From Novosphingobium sp. (GTDB lineage: Bacteria; Pseudomonadota; Alphaproteobacteria; Sphingomonadales; Sphingomonadaceae): a stretch of 64,000 bases of DNA. Position numbers and translations under genes: made by a program. The notes under the pieces were generated by a model, which was not told where the DNA came from, searched no databases, and saw only the letters and a list, made by a program, of their open reading frames with translations. This document shows, piece after piece, positions 1-11,096 of this stretch. The stretch spans positions 186,001-250,000 of the forward strand of contig JAGIAR010000007.1 of assembly GCA_017744735.1 (NCBI GenBank), written 5' to 3'. Each line of letters begins with the position of its first letter. Positions within the stretch are counted from its first letter, which is position 1.

Positions 1-267
1 GTAATAGTGGATCGCCTTGCCCTGCATCCCGTCCTTGCGGGCGGCTTCGGCCAGGTCGAGGTAGATGTCGGTATAGCCCGGATCGACCGCGAGCGCGGCT
101 TCGAAGGAATCGACCGCATCCGAAGTCTTGCCCGCATCGAGCTGCGCGCGGCCCTGCGCGACCAGCGCGGCAGCGCGCGGATCGGCGACGTAGGGGCTCG
201 CCTCGCCCACGCTGGCGGTCACCGCGACAAGCAGCGAGAGGGCACAGGCGGCAGGGAAATAGCGCAT
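1..267 (-). CDS. Secreted TPR-repeat protein, C-terminus cut by window edge
   Basis: The first 89 residues are visible before the window ends. They begin with a signal peptide (basic start, hydrophobic core, cleavage likely near residue 23). A helical stretch at about residues 32-85 then has the alternating small and aromatic pattern of tetratricopeptide repeats, with a typical FEAALAVDPGYTDIY-like segment. A good AAGGAG ribosome binding site lies six bases before the ATG. A periplasmic protein-protein interaction role is an inference from the TPR fold only; the rest of the protein is outside the window. Confidence 0.6.
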   Translation of the reverse strand, partial: MRYFPAACALSLLVAVTASVGEASPYVADPRAAALVAQGRAQLDAGKTSDAVDSFEAALAVDPGYTDIYLDLAEAARKDGMQGKAIHYY

Positions 268-330
268 CGCGAACTCCTTGAGCGCGGTCATTGTCGAACG
301 GTCATGGTGTCGCATGACGGCCAAGACCTA

Positions 331-1509
331 TCACGCGCGACATAAACGCGCGATGAAAAATCCGTCGGTTGCGTCGCGCAGCGGAGAAAGGCGGACGCCC
401 TGCCCGTGGGGCGCGCCGAGCGGAAGCTCGGGCAGCTCCGCGCGCCAGCCCGGGTGCGCGGCGAGGAACCGCTCGACCTGGTCCGTGCCCTCCTCGTCGA
501 GCAGCGAGCAGGTGACATAGGCGATCCGCCCGCCCGGCTTGACCAGCTCGGCCGCGAGATCGAGCAGATAGGCCTGAAGCTCGGTGAGCCTGGCGAGCTG
601 CGGCGGATCGAGCCGCCAGCGCGCCTCGGGATTGCGCCGCCAGGTGCCGGTGCCCGAACAGGGCGCATCGACCAGCACCGCGTCGGCGGTGCCGAGCCAC
701 GGGGCCAGCGCCTCGCGCTCGCGCCGGGGATCGAGCAGCAGCGTCTCGCCGATCTGCAGACCCGCCCGGTCGGCGCGCGGGCCCAGCCGCGAAAGGCGCG
801 CGCGGTCGGTGTCGGAGGCCAGCAGCACCCCGCGGTTCTGCATCGCCGCGGCAAGCGCCAGCGTCTTGCCCCCCGCTCCCGCACACAGGTCGATCACGGT
901 CTCGCCCGGCTGCGCGGCCACCGCCAGGCAGACGGTCTGGCTGCCGCAGTCCTGCACCTCGATCCAGCCGGCGTGGAAGGCGGTCCATTGTTCGACCTGG
1001 GTACCGTTGGGGAAGCGCAGCCCCTCGGGCACCGGCAGCAATTCGCCCTCGAGCGGCAGCTCGATCGCCGCGCGCGAGGTCTGGAGCGTGTTGACCCTGA
1101 TATCGAGCGGGGCGCGCGCGAGCAGCGCCTGCGCCTCGTCTCCCGCGACACCCGACGCAGAAAGGCGCGCCTCGAGCCATTCGGGCGCAATCCCGCCCGC
1201 CGCAACGGGCTCGCCGGGCTCGACCGGGGCCGGCCCGTAAGCCGACCCGTCGAACAATTCGCCGAGCGGCGCGTCGAGCCCGGCCAGCCGCAGCATCGCC
1301 GCACGGCCGCTTGCGGGCAGCGGGCCGCAGGCGCGGATCGCGGCATAGGCAAGGTCGCGGATCGCGCGGCGGTCTTTCGATCCGGCATAGCGGCGCGCGC
1401 GCAGCCCATCGGCGACGATCCGGTCGGCGGGCGCGCCATTGCCGCGCGCGGCCTCGATCACCTGGTCGAGCAGCTCGATCGCCGCCTGGACGCGCGCGGC
1501 GGGGGTCAT
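331..1509 (-). CDS. rsmB: RsmB-family rRNA/tRNA (cytosine-5) methyltransferase
   Basis: This is a SAM-dependent RNA m5C methyltransferase of the NOL1/NOP2/Sun family, 392 residues. The SAM-binding motif DLCAGAGGKT is at 207-216. The family's two cysteines are both present: Cys284 in DAPCSGTG and Cys334 in VTCSL. An N-terminal NusB-like helical part (about 1-80) is shorter than in E. coli RsmB (429 residues). The assignment to 16S rRNA is therefore family-level, and another RNA substrate is possible. The ATG lies three bases after the guaB stop, so the two are very probably one transcript. Confidence 0.85.
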   Translation of the reverse strand: MTPAARVQAAIELLDQVIEAARGNGAPADRIVADGLRARRYAGSKDRRAIRDLAYAAIRACGPLPASGRAAMLRLAGLDAPLGELFDGSAYGPAPVEPGEPVAAGGIAPEWLEARLSASGVAGDEAQALLARAPLDIRVNTLQTSRAAIELPLEGELLPVPEGLRFPNGTQVEQWTAFHAGWIEVQDCGSQTVCLAVAAQPGETVIDLCAGAGGKTLALAAAMQNRGVLLASDTDRARLSRLGPRADRAGLQIGETLLLDPRREREALAPWLGTADAVLVDAPCSGTGTWRRNPEARWRLDPPQLARLTELQAYLLDLAAELVKPGGRIAYVTCSLLDEEGTDQVERFLAAHPGWRAELPELPLGAPHGQGVRLSPLRDATDGFFIARLCRA

Positions 1510-1512
1510 GGC

Positions 1513-4093
<2,581 letters not shown>

Positions 4094-4663
4094 TCCGCTG
4101 CTCGGCCTGACCGCGCTGGCGCTCGTCGCCGCGCCGCTCTCGGCCGCCGACGAACCCCAAAAGCCGGTGACTGACAAGACGGTGACCGCGCGCGACGTGG
4201 GGATGACCCCGATCCAGGACCTCAATCTCGAGAAGGACGAGATTCCGCCGCTGCTGATCGCCGCGCAGAACGATCCCTACAGCACCGCGGGGCTGAGGAA
4301 GTGCCCCAATTACGTGACTGCGGTGAACGAGCTCGACGCGGTGCTCGGGCCCGATTTCGACGTCGCGACCCCGGCGGAGCGCAAGATGACCTTCGGCACG
4401 GTCGCCAAGTCGATGGTCGGTTCGTTCATCCCGTTCCGCGGGGTGATCCGCGAGGTCTCGGGCGCAAACAAGCACGCGCAGGAATTCCAGGACGCGATCG
4501 TCGCCGGGCTGATGCGGCGCGCCTTCCTCAAGGGCCAGGGCCTCAAGCTCGGCTGCAAATATCCGGCGCGCCCGGCCGACGCGAAGGTGCGCGCGAAATA
4601 CGCCGCCGACCTTGCGAAATCGCGGGCCGAGGAAGACAAGTCGGACAAGAAGAACTGAGGAAA

Positions 4664-4723
4664 GGGGCCGCCGGGTGAGCATCCGGCGGCCCTCCCCGTC
4701 CCGCGGGAGGGTTTTCCGCGGGA
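4664..4723. terminator. Two strong hairpins between convergent genes
   Basis: A perfect 10-bp stem (GGGCCGCCGG at 4665-4674 with CCGGCGGCCC at 4683-4692, 8-nt loop) is followed by an 8-bp stem (TCCCGCGG at 4699-4706 with CCGCGGGA at 4716-4723). They fill the 72-bp gap between the ends of two convergent genes. A TTTT run lies in the loop of the second stem. A bidirectional transcription stop is inferred from structure and position; a classical U-tract is missing. Confidence 0.55.
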
Positions 4724-4730
4724 CCCCCTG

Positions 4731-6455
4731 TCAACCTTCCGGATCGTCTGCGTCGGCGAGATCGTCGATCTCGTCGTCGAGTGCATCCAGCACCTTGTCG
4801 CGCGTGTCCGGGTCCATCCGTGGGTCGTTGGCGATCTTGCCGCGCGCCTGGAGCAGCGCGCGGCGCGCGCTGGCATTGACGTCGGCGAGTTTGGCGCAGC
4901 GGCCCGCGTGGAGGGCGGTTTCGCCCGCGCCCGGCACCGCCTGGATTTTTACCAGATTTCCGTCGCCATCGCAGTCGTAGCTATAGCTGTAGGCATAGGC
5001 CGGCGCCGCCGGTGGAACCGGCGCGCGCGGGGCGGCGGGAGCATGCGGCGGCGCTGGAGCGGCCGGTGCGGCCGCGGAGGCGGCCTTGCCGACCTTCTCG
5101 CCCCAGGCGGCCCAGCTCTGGCCGAATTGCTCGGCCCATTTGGCCCAGGCCTCCCCCGCCTTCGCGGACTGCTCTCCCTGCCGGGCGAGGGCCTGCGTAT
5201 AATTGGCCCAGCGGCGATCGGCATCGGCGCGGTCGCGGTCGATCCGGGCGACGTCGGGCTCCACCATCGGATCCGTGCGGACCACCGGCGGCAGCGGCGC
5301 ACGGGCGATCCGGGCCGCGGCCTCTTCGTCCGACACGGGCACTTCGGTCTTCAGGATGATCCGGCGGCCATCCCGCTCGATCACCCGCGTGTGCAGTTTC
5401 GGGTCGTTCGGGTCGGCACCGCCGCGCACGTCGACGATCACGATGGCCCCGTCGGTGCGGATCTCGGGTCGCGGCGGCTCGGCGGTGGCAGGCGGCGCAC
5501 CCTCCGTGTCGGCGGCCGCATAGGACACCGACGCGGTGAACGGCAGGGCCAGCGCCGCAGCGCCGACCAGCAGGCGCCCGGCCAGCCGCCGCCGCGGCGA
5601 AACCTCGTCCCGCCCGAGGCTGCGCAAGCGGTGGATGATCGATTTCTCGCCCAGCACCGGGCAGGCCATCGGCGCCGCCAGCGCGAGCCGCTGGCCCGCG
5701 GCGAAGCTCGCGATCACCTGCCCGTAGGCGGCCCGTTCCCACGGGCCCCGTGCGGCGATCACCCGTGCGTCGCAAGCCGCTTCCTGATCGCGGCGCATCG
5801 CCCGCCAGCCGAGCCAGGCGAGCGGGTTGAACCAGTGCAGCGCCAAGATCGGCTGGGCAAGGATGTTCGCCAGCAGGTCGCGCCCGCGGTGATGGGCCAG
5901 TTCGTGCTCGATCGCGAGGTCGCGCGCGGCGCGGTTCTCGCTCGCCATGAACCCCACCGGCAGGGCGACGACCTTGTCGCTCACCCCGAAGGCGACCGGA
6001 GCGCTCACCGCCGGGCTTTCGACCAGCCGGACCTTGCCCGCCTCGCCCATCGGCCGCGCGCCTTCGAGCAGCCAGGCGCGCATCCGGACATAGGTCCAGG
6101 CGCGCCAGGCGAGGAAGGTCAGCGCCCCGGCGAGCCACACCGAGATCGCTGTGCCGACCAGCACCCCGCCCCAGCGGTCCCAGAACGAAAGTTCGTAGGC
6201 CGGCAGCGCGACGATCCCGGCCGGCATCCCGGCCGAGGCATCCGCGACCAGCGCCGCAGCCGGCATGGCCGCCGCGCGCGGCGCCAGGCTCGCCGGGAGC
6301 ACCAACGGCGGCAGCGCGAAGCGCAGCAGCGGCAACGCCCACAGCGCATAGGAGATCTGCGGCCCGAAATGGCGCGCGGCCGGGCGCCGCAGGACCAGCA
6401 CCAGCGCGATCAGCGCCCCGGTGGCGATCAGCGTGTCGGTGAGCCAGGCGATCAT
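4731..6455 (-). CDS. BlaR1-type M56 membrane metallopeptidase
   Basis: This is a 574-residue integral membrane zinc peptidase of the M56 (BlaR1/MecR1) family. N-terminal hydrophobic helices span about 5-25, 35-55 and 97-118. The zinc site HELAH is at 184-188 (in AIEHELAHHRGRD), followed by a helix and the EAACDA segment expected to give the third ligand. Another membrane segment lies near 290. The C-terminal region is proline- and alanine-rich, with no recognisable penicillin-binding sensor domain, so the signal need not be a beta-lactam. It overlaps the upstream BlaI-type repressor by 4 bp. Established family role: sensing a signal and triggering cleavage of the partner repressor. Confidence 0.85.
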   Translation of the reverse strand: MIAWLTDTLIATGALIALVLVLRRPAARHFGPQISYALWALPLLRFALPPLVLPASLAPRAAAMPAAALVADASAGMPAGIVALPAYELSFWDRWGGVLVGTAISVWLAGALTFLAWRAWTYVRMRAWLLEGARPMGEAGKVRLVESPAVSAPVAFGVSDKVVALPVGFMASENRAARDLAIEHELAHHRGRDLLANILAQPILALHWFNPLAWLGWRAMRRDQEAACDARVIAARGPWERAAYGQVIASFAAGQRLALAAPMACPVLGEKSIIHRLRSLGRDEVSPRRRLAGRLLVGAAALALPFTASVSYAAADTEGAPPATAEPPRPEIRTDGAIVIVDVRGGADPNDPKLHTRVIERDGRRIILKTEVPVSDEEAAARIARAPLPPVVRTDPMVEPDVARIDRDRADADRRWANYTQALARQGEQSAKAGEAWAKWAEQFGQSWAAWGEKVGKAASAAAPAAPAPPHAPAAPRAPVPPAAPAYAYSYSYDCDGDGNLVKIQAVPGAGETALHAGRCAKLADVNASARRALLQARGKIANDPRMDPDTRDKVLDALDDEIDDLADADDPEG

Positions 6456-6877
6456 TGCTTGAGCCCCTTCAGCAGCGCCTCGATCTCGGCGATGTCCTCG
6501 TCGGTCAGCGCCTCCGCCTCGGCCAGATGCGCGAGCAGCGGGGCCGCGCGGCCGCCGAACAGGCGATCCACCAGACGGCGCGACTCACCCTCGACATAGT
6601 CGGAGCGCTCGAGCAGCGGGCGGTAGAGGAACCGGCGCCCGTCGGGCTCGGTCGCGACCGCCTGCTTGGCGACCAGCCGCGAGAGCAGCGTCTTGACCGT
6701 CGGCAGGGTCCAGCCGCGCGCCTTGCCGACATCGTCGGCAACCTCGGTCGCGGTCAGCGGGGCCCGGGCCCACAGCGTTTCCATGACCGCGTGTTCGGCT
6801 TCGCTGATCCGCTCTGGGCTGATCCGCTCGGGGCTGATCCGCTCGGGCCGTCCCGACTCACCTTCGTCTTCCGCCAT
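6452..6877 (-). CDS. BlaI/MecI/CopY-family transcriptional repressor
   Basis: This is a 141-residue winged-helix repressor. Its HTH lies in EAEHAVMETLW...TVKTLLSRLVAK, and the C-terminal helical part is the family's dimerisation and cleavage region. The frame can start earlier at 6910, but the ATG at 6877 has a strong GGAGGT site five bases upstream and is chosen. The N-terminus contains the three-fold peptide repeat PERIS, encoded by a 15-bp tandem repeat. It is followed by the M56 peptidase with a 4-bp overlap, the standard repressor-sensor layout. A perfect BlaI-like palindrome lies upstream, implying autoregulation. Confidence 0.88.
   Translation of the reverse strand: MAEDEGESGRPERISPERISPERISEAEHAVMETLWARAPLTATEVADDVGKARGWTLPTVKTLLSRLVAKQAVATEPDGRRFLYRPLLERSDYVEGESRRLVDRLFGGRAAPLLAHLAEAEALTDEDIAEIEALLKGLKQ
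6803..6847. repeat. Three tandem copies of a 15-bp unit inside the BlaI-type gene
   Basis: The unit GCTGATCCGCTCGGG occurs three times in a row (the first copy has one substitution). It adds whole codons, encoding repeated PERIS in the flexible N-terminus before the winged helix. The multiple-of-three length keeps the frame, so copy number could vary between strains without loss of function. Confidence 0.85.
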
Positions 6878-6910
6878 GCGTACCTCCCCGGCTCGAGTGA
6901 CTGGATACAC

Positions 6911-6926
6911 GATTACATCTGTAATC
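6911..6926. promoter_or_regulatory. BlaI-type operator palindrome
   Basis: GATTACA-TC-TGTAATC is a perfect inverted repeat with 7-bp arms and a 2-bp centre. It contains the TACANNTGTA core recognised by BlaI/MecI repressors. It lies 34 bp upstream of the repressor ATG and about 95 bp upstream of the divergent 2-hydroxyacid dehydrogenase gene. It should control the repressor-peptidase operon and might also affect the divergent gene. Confidence 0.8.
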
Positions 6927-7021
6927 TGAAGCGCAAATGAACGGGCTCGCAGCGCGCGGGCCGCTTGCGCGCGGCACGCGCCGCGCTAAGGCAGGGGCAT
7001 GCCGGGACCGGAGCCTATCGC

Positions 7022-8203
7022 ATGAGCCGCATCATCGCCGCGCCGCGCCACGTCCGGCGCCTGGCCGACTGCCACAATATCGACGATTTCCGCCTGCTCG
7101 CGCATCGCAAGCTGCCCTTCCCGGTGTTCCATTACATCGACGGCGCGGGCGACGACGAGATCACCAAGCTGCGCAACACCGCCGCCTTCGACGAATGCGA
7201 CCTGGTGCCCAACGTGCTGGCAGGGGTGGAGGAGATCGACGCTTCGGTGACGGTGATGGGCAAGACCACCCCGCTGCCGCTGATGCTCTCCCCCACCGCG
7301 CTGCAGCGGCTGTTCCACTGGAAGGGCGAGCGTGCGGTGGCCAAGGTGGCCGAGAAGTTCGGCCTGTGGTTCGGCATCTCGAGCCTGTCGAGCGTCTCGA
7401 TCGAGGAGATCGGCGCGCATTATTCCGGCCCGAAGATGCTGCAGTACTACTATCACAAGGACCGCGGGCTCAACGCCGCCCTGCTCGAGAAGGCGCGCGC
7501 GGCGAAGTTCGACGCGGTGACGCTGACGGTCGACACGATCGTTTCGGGCAATCGCGAGCGCTGCAAGCGCACCGGCTTCACCACCCCTCCCCGCTTCACC
7601 CCGGCCAGCGTATTGTCCTATGCGACCAAGCCGCGCTGGGCGCTCGACTACATGCTGCGCGAACGCTTTTCGCTGCCCAATCTCGAAAGCCACGTGAGCG
7701 CCGGCAGCGGCCAAGCGATCTCGATCCAGAACTATTTCGATGCGATGCTCGACCCGTCGATGGACTGGAAGGCAGCAGACAAATTGCGCGACGACTGGGC
7801 TGGCAAGTTCGCCCTGAAAGGGATCATGTCGGTCGGCGACGCGCGCCGCGCCGCGGAGATCGGGGTCGATGCGATCTACATCTCCAACCACGGCGGCCGC
7901 CAGCTCGATGGCGGGCGGGCGCCGTTCGACCAGCTGGCCGAGATCGTCGATGCGGTCGGCGACAGGGTCGAGGTGATCCTCGACGGCGGGGTGCGGCGCG
8001 GCACCCATGTGCTCAAGGCGCTGTCGCTCGGAGCGAAGGCGGTCTCGGGCGGGCGGCTCTACCTCTACGCGCTCGCCGCGGCGGGCGAGGAAGGCGTCGA
8101 CCGCGCGGTGGGCCTGCTGGAAAGCGAAATCCTGCGCGGGATGAAGCTGATGGGGGCGAAGTCCGTTGCCGACCTCACCCGCGAGAACCTGCGCCGGCGC
8201 TAG
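7022..8203 (+). CDS. lldD: FMN-dependent alpha-hydroxyacid (L-lactate) dehydrogenase
   Basis: This 393-residue enzyme is of the LldD / glycolate oxidase family, oxidising L-2-hydroxyacids to 2-oxoacids with FMN. The family's active-site block ISNHGGRQLD is present, with base His290 and substrate arginine Arg293. A lysine lies in KFALKGI near 266, and the phosphate-binding DGGVRRGTHVLKALSLGA segment follows. Lactate is the most likely substrate from overall resemblance, but other 2-hydroxyacids are possible. The ATG at 7022 is chosen over an upstream frame extension lacking family residues. It is divergent from the BlaI-type repressor. Confidence 0.85.
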   Translation: MSRIIAAPRHVRRLADCHNIDDFRLLAHRKLPFPVFHYIDGAGDDEITKLRNTAAFDECDLVPNVLAGVEEIDASVTVMGKTTPLPLMLSPTALQRLFHWKGERAVAKVAEKFGLWFGISSLSSVSIEEIGAHYSGPKMLQYYYHKDRGLNAALLEKARAAKFDAVTLTVDTIVSGNRERCKRTGFTTPPRFTPASVLSYATKPRWALDYMLRERFSLPNLESHVSAGSGQAISIQNYFDAMLDPSMDWKAADKLRDDWAGKFALKGIMSVGDARRAAEIGVDAIYISNHGGRQLDGGRAPFDQLAEIVDAVGDRVEVILDGGVRRGTHVLKALSLGAKAVSGGRLYLYALAAAGEEGVDRAVGLLESEILRGMKLMGAKSVADLTRENLRRR

Positions 8204-8640
8204 CGGGTTAAAATCCCGACCAGCACCGCCGCGCCGAGCAGCAGCAGGAAGCCGTTGAAGCCGATCAGCACCCAGCCCGGCAGGAACGGCGTGTCGGGGC
8301 GCGGTGGCGGCACGGCGCGGGCGAGCTGGCGCCACACCCCGGCGACGAAGCAGAATTCGGCGAACAGGATCAGCACGATGGCGGCGGCCAGCACCAGCCA
8401 GCCGCTCACCAGATCCTCGAGCAGAGTGCGCGCGCCGACCCCGGCGGCCAGCGCGGCAAGGCCGGTGCGGACCCAGGCGGCATAGGTGCGCTCGGACGCC
8501 AGCAGCGTGCGGTCCGCCGCGAGCTGGGTTCGCCGGTCGGCGCTTTCCTCCTGCGTGTCGGCGCTCTGGACCAGCTTGCCTGCGCTCTTGGCGAGGTCCT
8601 GCTGCGCCTTGACGGCCTTCTCTCCGGCTCTGGTTGCCAT
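8200..8640 (-). CDS. DUF202 (YidH-type) inner membrane protein
   Basis: This small membrane protein has 146 residues. After a polar N-terminus (1-45) comes the DUF202 signature LAADRTLLASERTYAAWVRTG. Three hydrophobic helices then lie at about 55-75, 79-105 and 120-143. Its function is unknown; related proteins are found across bacteria. The stop codon overlaps the end of the convergent hydroxyacid dehydrogenase gene by 4 bp (shared CTAG). The gene starts about 100 bp from the divergent cyclophilin gene. Confidence 0.8.
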   Translation of the reverse strand: MATRAGEKAVKAQQDLAKSAGKLVQSADTQEESADRRTQLAADRTLLASERTYAAWVRTGLAALAAGVGARTLLEDLVSGWLVLAAAIVLILFAEFCFVAGVWRQLARAVPPPRPDTPFLPGWVLIGFNGFLLLLGAAVLVGILTR

Positions 8641-8742
8641 GGCCGGACAACGCCGCGGCGCTCGCCCTTGTTCCTCGTCCCCGGACGGCTCCGAAGGCTT
8701 CGGCACTGGCGAAGGGCGGCACTTGTTTGCCAAGATCGGCCG

Positions 8743-9405
8743 ATGCTTCGCCGATTCGCCCTTGCCGCCCCGCTCCTTGCCGCCATGCTCCTGACCGCCC
8801 CGCCCGCGCCGGCGCAGGACGCACCCGCTCCCGAAACCGCGCCCGCGCACCGGCCGGCGACGACCAACGTGGTGATCGAGACAACGCTCGGCTCGATCGT
8901 GGTTGCGCTCGAAACCGAGCGTGCCCCGATCACTTCGGCCAATTTCCTGCGCTATGCCGACCAGCACCGGCTCGATGGCACCACCTTCTACCGCGTGATG
9001 CGGCTGTGGGACCCGCAGCCCAACGGGGTGATCCAGGGCGGCGCGCAGGGCGATCCGAAGCGGATCCTGCCGCCGATCGCGCACGAGCCGACCAACGTCA
9101 CCGGGGTCCACCACACCAAGGGTGCGATCTCGATGGCGCGGTTCGAACCGGGCACCGCGACCGGCGATTTCTCGCTGCTGGTCTCGGACGTCGAAGGGCT
9201 CGACGCCGATCCGAAAGCCGCCGATGCCGAGCAGCGGGCCGGCTATGCCGCCTTCGGGCACATCGTCAGCGGCATGGACGTCGCGCTCGCGATCTTCGAG
9301 GCGCCGATCGATCCCGAAAAGGGCGACGGCATGCTCAAGGGGCAGATGATCGCGCAGCCGGTGAAGATCGTCAGCGTGCACCGCGAAGTGCCCGCGCAGC
9401 CTTGA
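8743..9405 (+). CDS. Periplasmic cyclophilin-type peptidyl-prolyl isomerase
   Basis: This is a 220-residue protein with a clear signal peptide (about 1-24, ending PAPAQ-D) and a cyclophilin domain at about 45-215. Visible family blocks are the N-terminal TTLGSIVVALETERAP, the FYRVM strand and IQGGAQGD. It would catalyse cis-trans proline isomerisation of envelope proteins. A longer in-frame start at 8668 exists, but it would bury the signal peptide, so 8743 is preferred. The gene ends 7 bp before the convergent downstream gene. Confidence 0.85.
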   Translation: MLRRFALAAPLLAAMLLTAPPAPAQDAPAPETAPAHRPATTNVVIETTLGSIVVALETERAPITSANFLRYADQHRLDGTTFYRVMRLWDPQPNGVIQGGAQGDPKRILPPIAHEPTNVTGVHHTKGAISMARFEPGTATGDFSLLVSDVEGLDADPKAADAEQRAGYAAFGHIVSGMDVALAIFEAPIDPEKGDGMLKGQMIAQPVKIVSVHREVPAQP

Positions 9406-9412
9406 GCGAGAG

Positions 9413-9886
9413 CTACTCCCCGCAATCCAGGCTGACCTGCGCCTTGATTTCCCTGCCGCGGAACTTTGCATGCAGGGTCAGCGGGCCGGCGCACTGGATG
9501 TCCTGCAGCCACAGCGGGTTCGAGACCTTGCCCATGTAGGGCACCAGGATGCCCTTGAAATTGCGCCGGGCGACCTGCTTGCCCTTGGCGTCGGTGACCC
9601 ACAGCTCGAGCGTCTCGTCGAGGAATACGCCGTCGTCGCCCGGATTGGACAGGGTCACGCCGACCAGCATGTCCTCCGCCGGTTCCTCCGCATCGCCCTC
9701 GCCCGCGCCGGTGTTCCAGAAGGAGAAGGCCGGCTTGCGGCCGAGCACGTCCTTGGAGAGCGTGCCGCTGTTTTTGTAATAGAGCTGCGCGGTGAGCTTG
9801 CCGAGCATGATGCCGTCGCCCGCGGCCGAGGCGGGAGCGGCGAGGAGCGCGCACGCGATCGGCGCGAACAGGCAACGACGGATCAT
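9413..9886 (-). CDS. Secreted hypothetical protein
   Basis: This 157-residue protein has a typical signal peptide (1-21, cleavage after ASA). The mature part looks like a beta-sandwich, with alternating strands such as LVGVTLSNP and ETLELWVTD. Two cysteines (in IQCAG and LDCGE) probably form a disulphide. It is not recognised; the architecture suggests a periplasmic or surface protein. It is followed by a 28-bp gap to the next gene on the same strand, so the two may be co-transcribed. Confidence 0.65.
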   Translation of the reverse strand: MIRRCLFAPIACALLAAPASAAGDGIMLGKLTAQLYYKNSGTLSKDVLGRKPAFSFWNTGAGEGDAEEPAEDMLVGVTLSNPGDDGVFLDETLELWVTDAKGKQVARRNFKGILVPYMGKVSNPLWLQDIQCAGPLTLHAKFRGREIKAQVSLDCGE

Positions 9887-9914
9887 CGCCGAAATCTACC
9901 CCCGATCGGCGCCG

Positions 9915-10772
9915 CTAGCAAACCTCGGCGGTGTTCTCGGGCGGCGGCCCGGGCGGAACCCGCGCGGGGCTCATCCAGAACGGATCGCCCTTGAGCCGAT
10001 GCTTGCTGCCGTAGACCCTGGCCAGCACCGCGAACAGCGCCGGATCGTAGGCCGCGAGATCCTGATGGTTGAGTATCCGGCGCCCGGCGAAGACCTGCAA
10101 GCGGTTCGAATCCCACCAGAACTGGCTGCCTTCGGCCCAGTATTCGTCGATCGTGGTCATGTTGTATTCGTCGAGCCACAGGCCCTTGGCCTGCGCGTTC
10201 GCGTAAGCCGCCTCGAGCTGCGCAAACAGCGCCGGATCGGCGCCGCGCACCGCATCGAGGATCTGGTGGCTGAATTCGTGGACGAAGATCGTCTCGCCCC
10301 AATAGCGGCTCGCGGGCAGGCCGAGAATATCCTCCTCGGCTGCGGCCATGTGCTGCCCGCCGATCCCGCGTGCGCGCTCGTCCCAATATTCGCGCGCGGT
10401 CAGCCGGCCGATGCGTTCTTCGTAATGCTTCTTCTCGCAGCGGGTCAGCCGCGGATCGTCGGGTGGCGGCTTCACCCAGTCGCGGTTCTCGGGCAGGTCG
10501 AGCAGCGCCTCGCCCTGCGCGATCAGCGAAATGGTATAGTGCTGCCGCACCAGGAACCGCGCAAGGTCGGGCCGGTGATCGAGCATCCCCTTCGCCATCG
10601 ACCGCGCCGCCTTGAGCGCCTTTTCGGGCGGCTTGGACGAGGCAATGATCGGAATGCCGTCGGCGGAGAGATACTGGGTGTAGAACGGATCGAGATGCAG
10701 CGACCTGGGCGGCGGGGCGGCCGCGCAGGCGGTGGATACGAACAGCAGGGAGATGAGGGCGCGGCGGATCAT
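9915..10772 (-). CDS. Secreted HExxH protein, putative zinc metallopeptidase
   Basis: This is a 285-residue exported protein. Its N-terminus is a signal peptide, possibly with a weak lipobox (STAC near residue 16). The segment IFVHEFSHQILDAV contains HEFSH, a zincin-type HExxH motif. About 50 residues later, a TTIDEYWAEGSQFWWD segment supplies acidic residues that could complete the zinc site, as in gluzincins. Extracellular peptidase activity is inferred from the motif; the family is not recognised. The frame is open further upstream to 10982, but the signal peptide fixes the start at 10772. Confidence 0.65.
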   Translation of the reverse strand: MIRRALISLLFVSTACAAAPPPRSLHLDPFYTQYLSADGIPIIASSKPPEKALKAARSMAKGMLDHRPDLARFLVRQHYTISLIAQGEALLDLPENRDWVKPPPDDPRLTRCEKKHYEERIGRLTAREYWDERARGIGGQHMAAAEEDILGLPASRYWGETIFVHEFSHQILDAVRGADPALFAQLEAAYANAQAKGLWLDEYNMTTIDEYWAEGSQFWWDSNRLQVFAGRRILNHQDLAAYDPALFAVLARVYGSKHRLKGDPFWMSPARVPPGPPPENTAEVC

Positions 10773-10853
10773 CGCGGGCGAAGCTAGTCGGGAACGGATG
10801 TATTTGCGATGTCGAACCTTCGCCCCGCCAGCAAAATCTGGTATCCTGCGCTC

Positions 10854-11096
10854 ATGGCTGGAAAGAACACTTCGATCTCGCTGGACGATCACTTCGCCGA
10901 CTACACACGGCGGCAGGTAGAGTCGGGTGAATTCGGCTCGACCAGCGAAGTGATCCGCGACGCGCTGCGGCTGCATGAACAACGCGCGGAGTTCAAATCG
11001 AAGCTGCTCGAAGAGATCGACGAGGGGCTGGCCAGCCCGATCGACCAGACCTTCGACATCGACCGTTGGTACGACGAAGCATTCGGCAAACGGTGA
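10854..11096 (+). CDS. parD: ParD-type antitoxin
   Basis: This 80-residue antitoxin has an N-terminal ribbon-helix-helix DNA-binding domain (residues 1-45). It shows the ParD pattern KNTSISLDDHF...GSTSEVIRDALRL, followed by a charged C-terminal tail for toxin binding. An earlier in-frame ATG at 10809 is less likely because the family starts at MAGKN-like sequence. The stop overlaps the toxin's GTG start (GTGA), the usual coupling of antitoxin and toxin. The module should be autoregulated by the ParD dimer. Confidence 0.9.
   Translation: MAGKNTSISLDDHFADYTRRQVESGEFGSTSEVIRDALRLHEQRAEFKSKLLEEIDEGLASPIDQTFDIDRWYDEAFGKR

Noticed and set aside
10085..10105. GGTTCGAATCCC, resembling a tRNA T-arm
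   Set aside because: It lies inside the HExxH protein gene (codons for Asp-Ser-Asn-Arg-Leu on the other strand), and no acceptor or anticodon stems pair around it.
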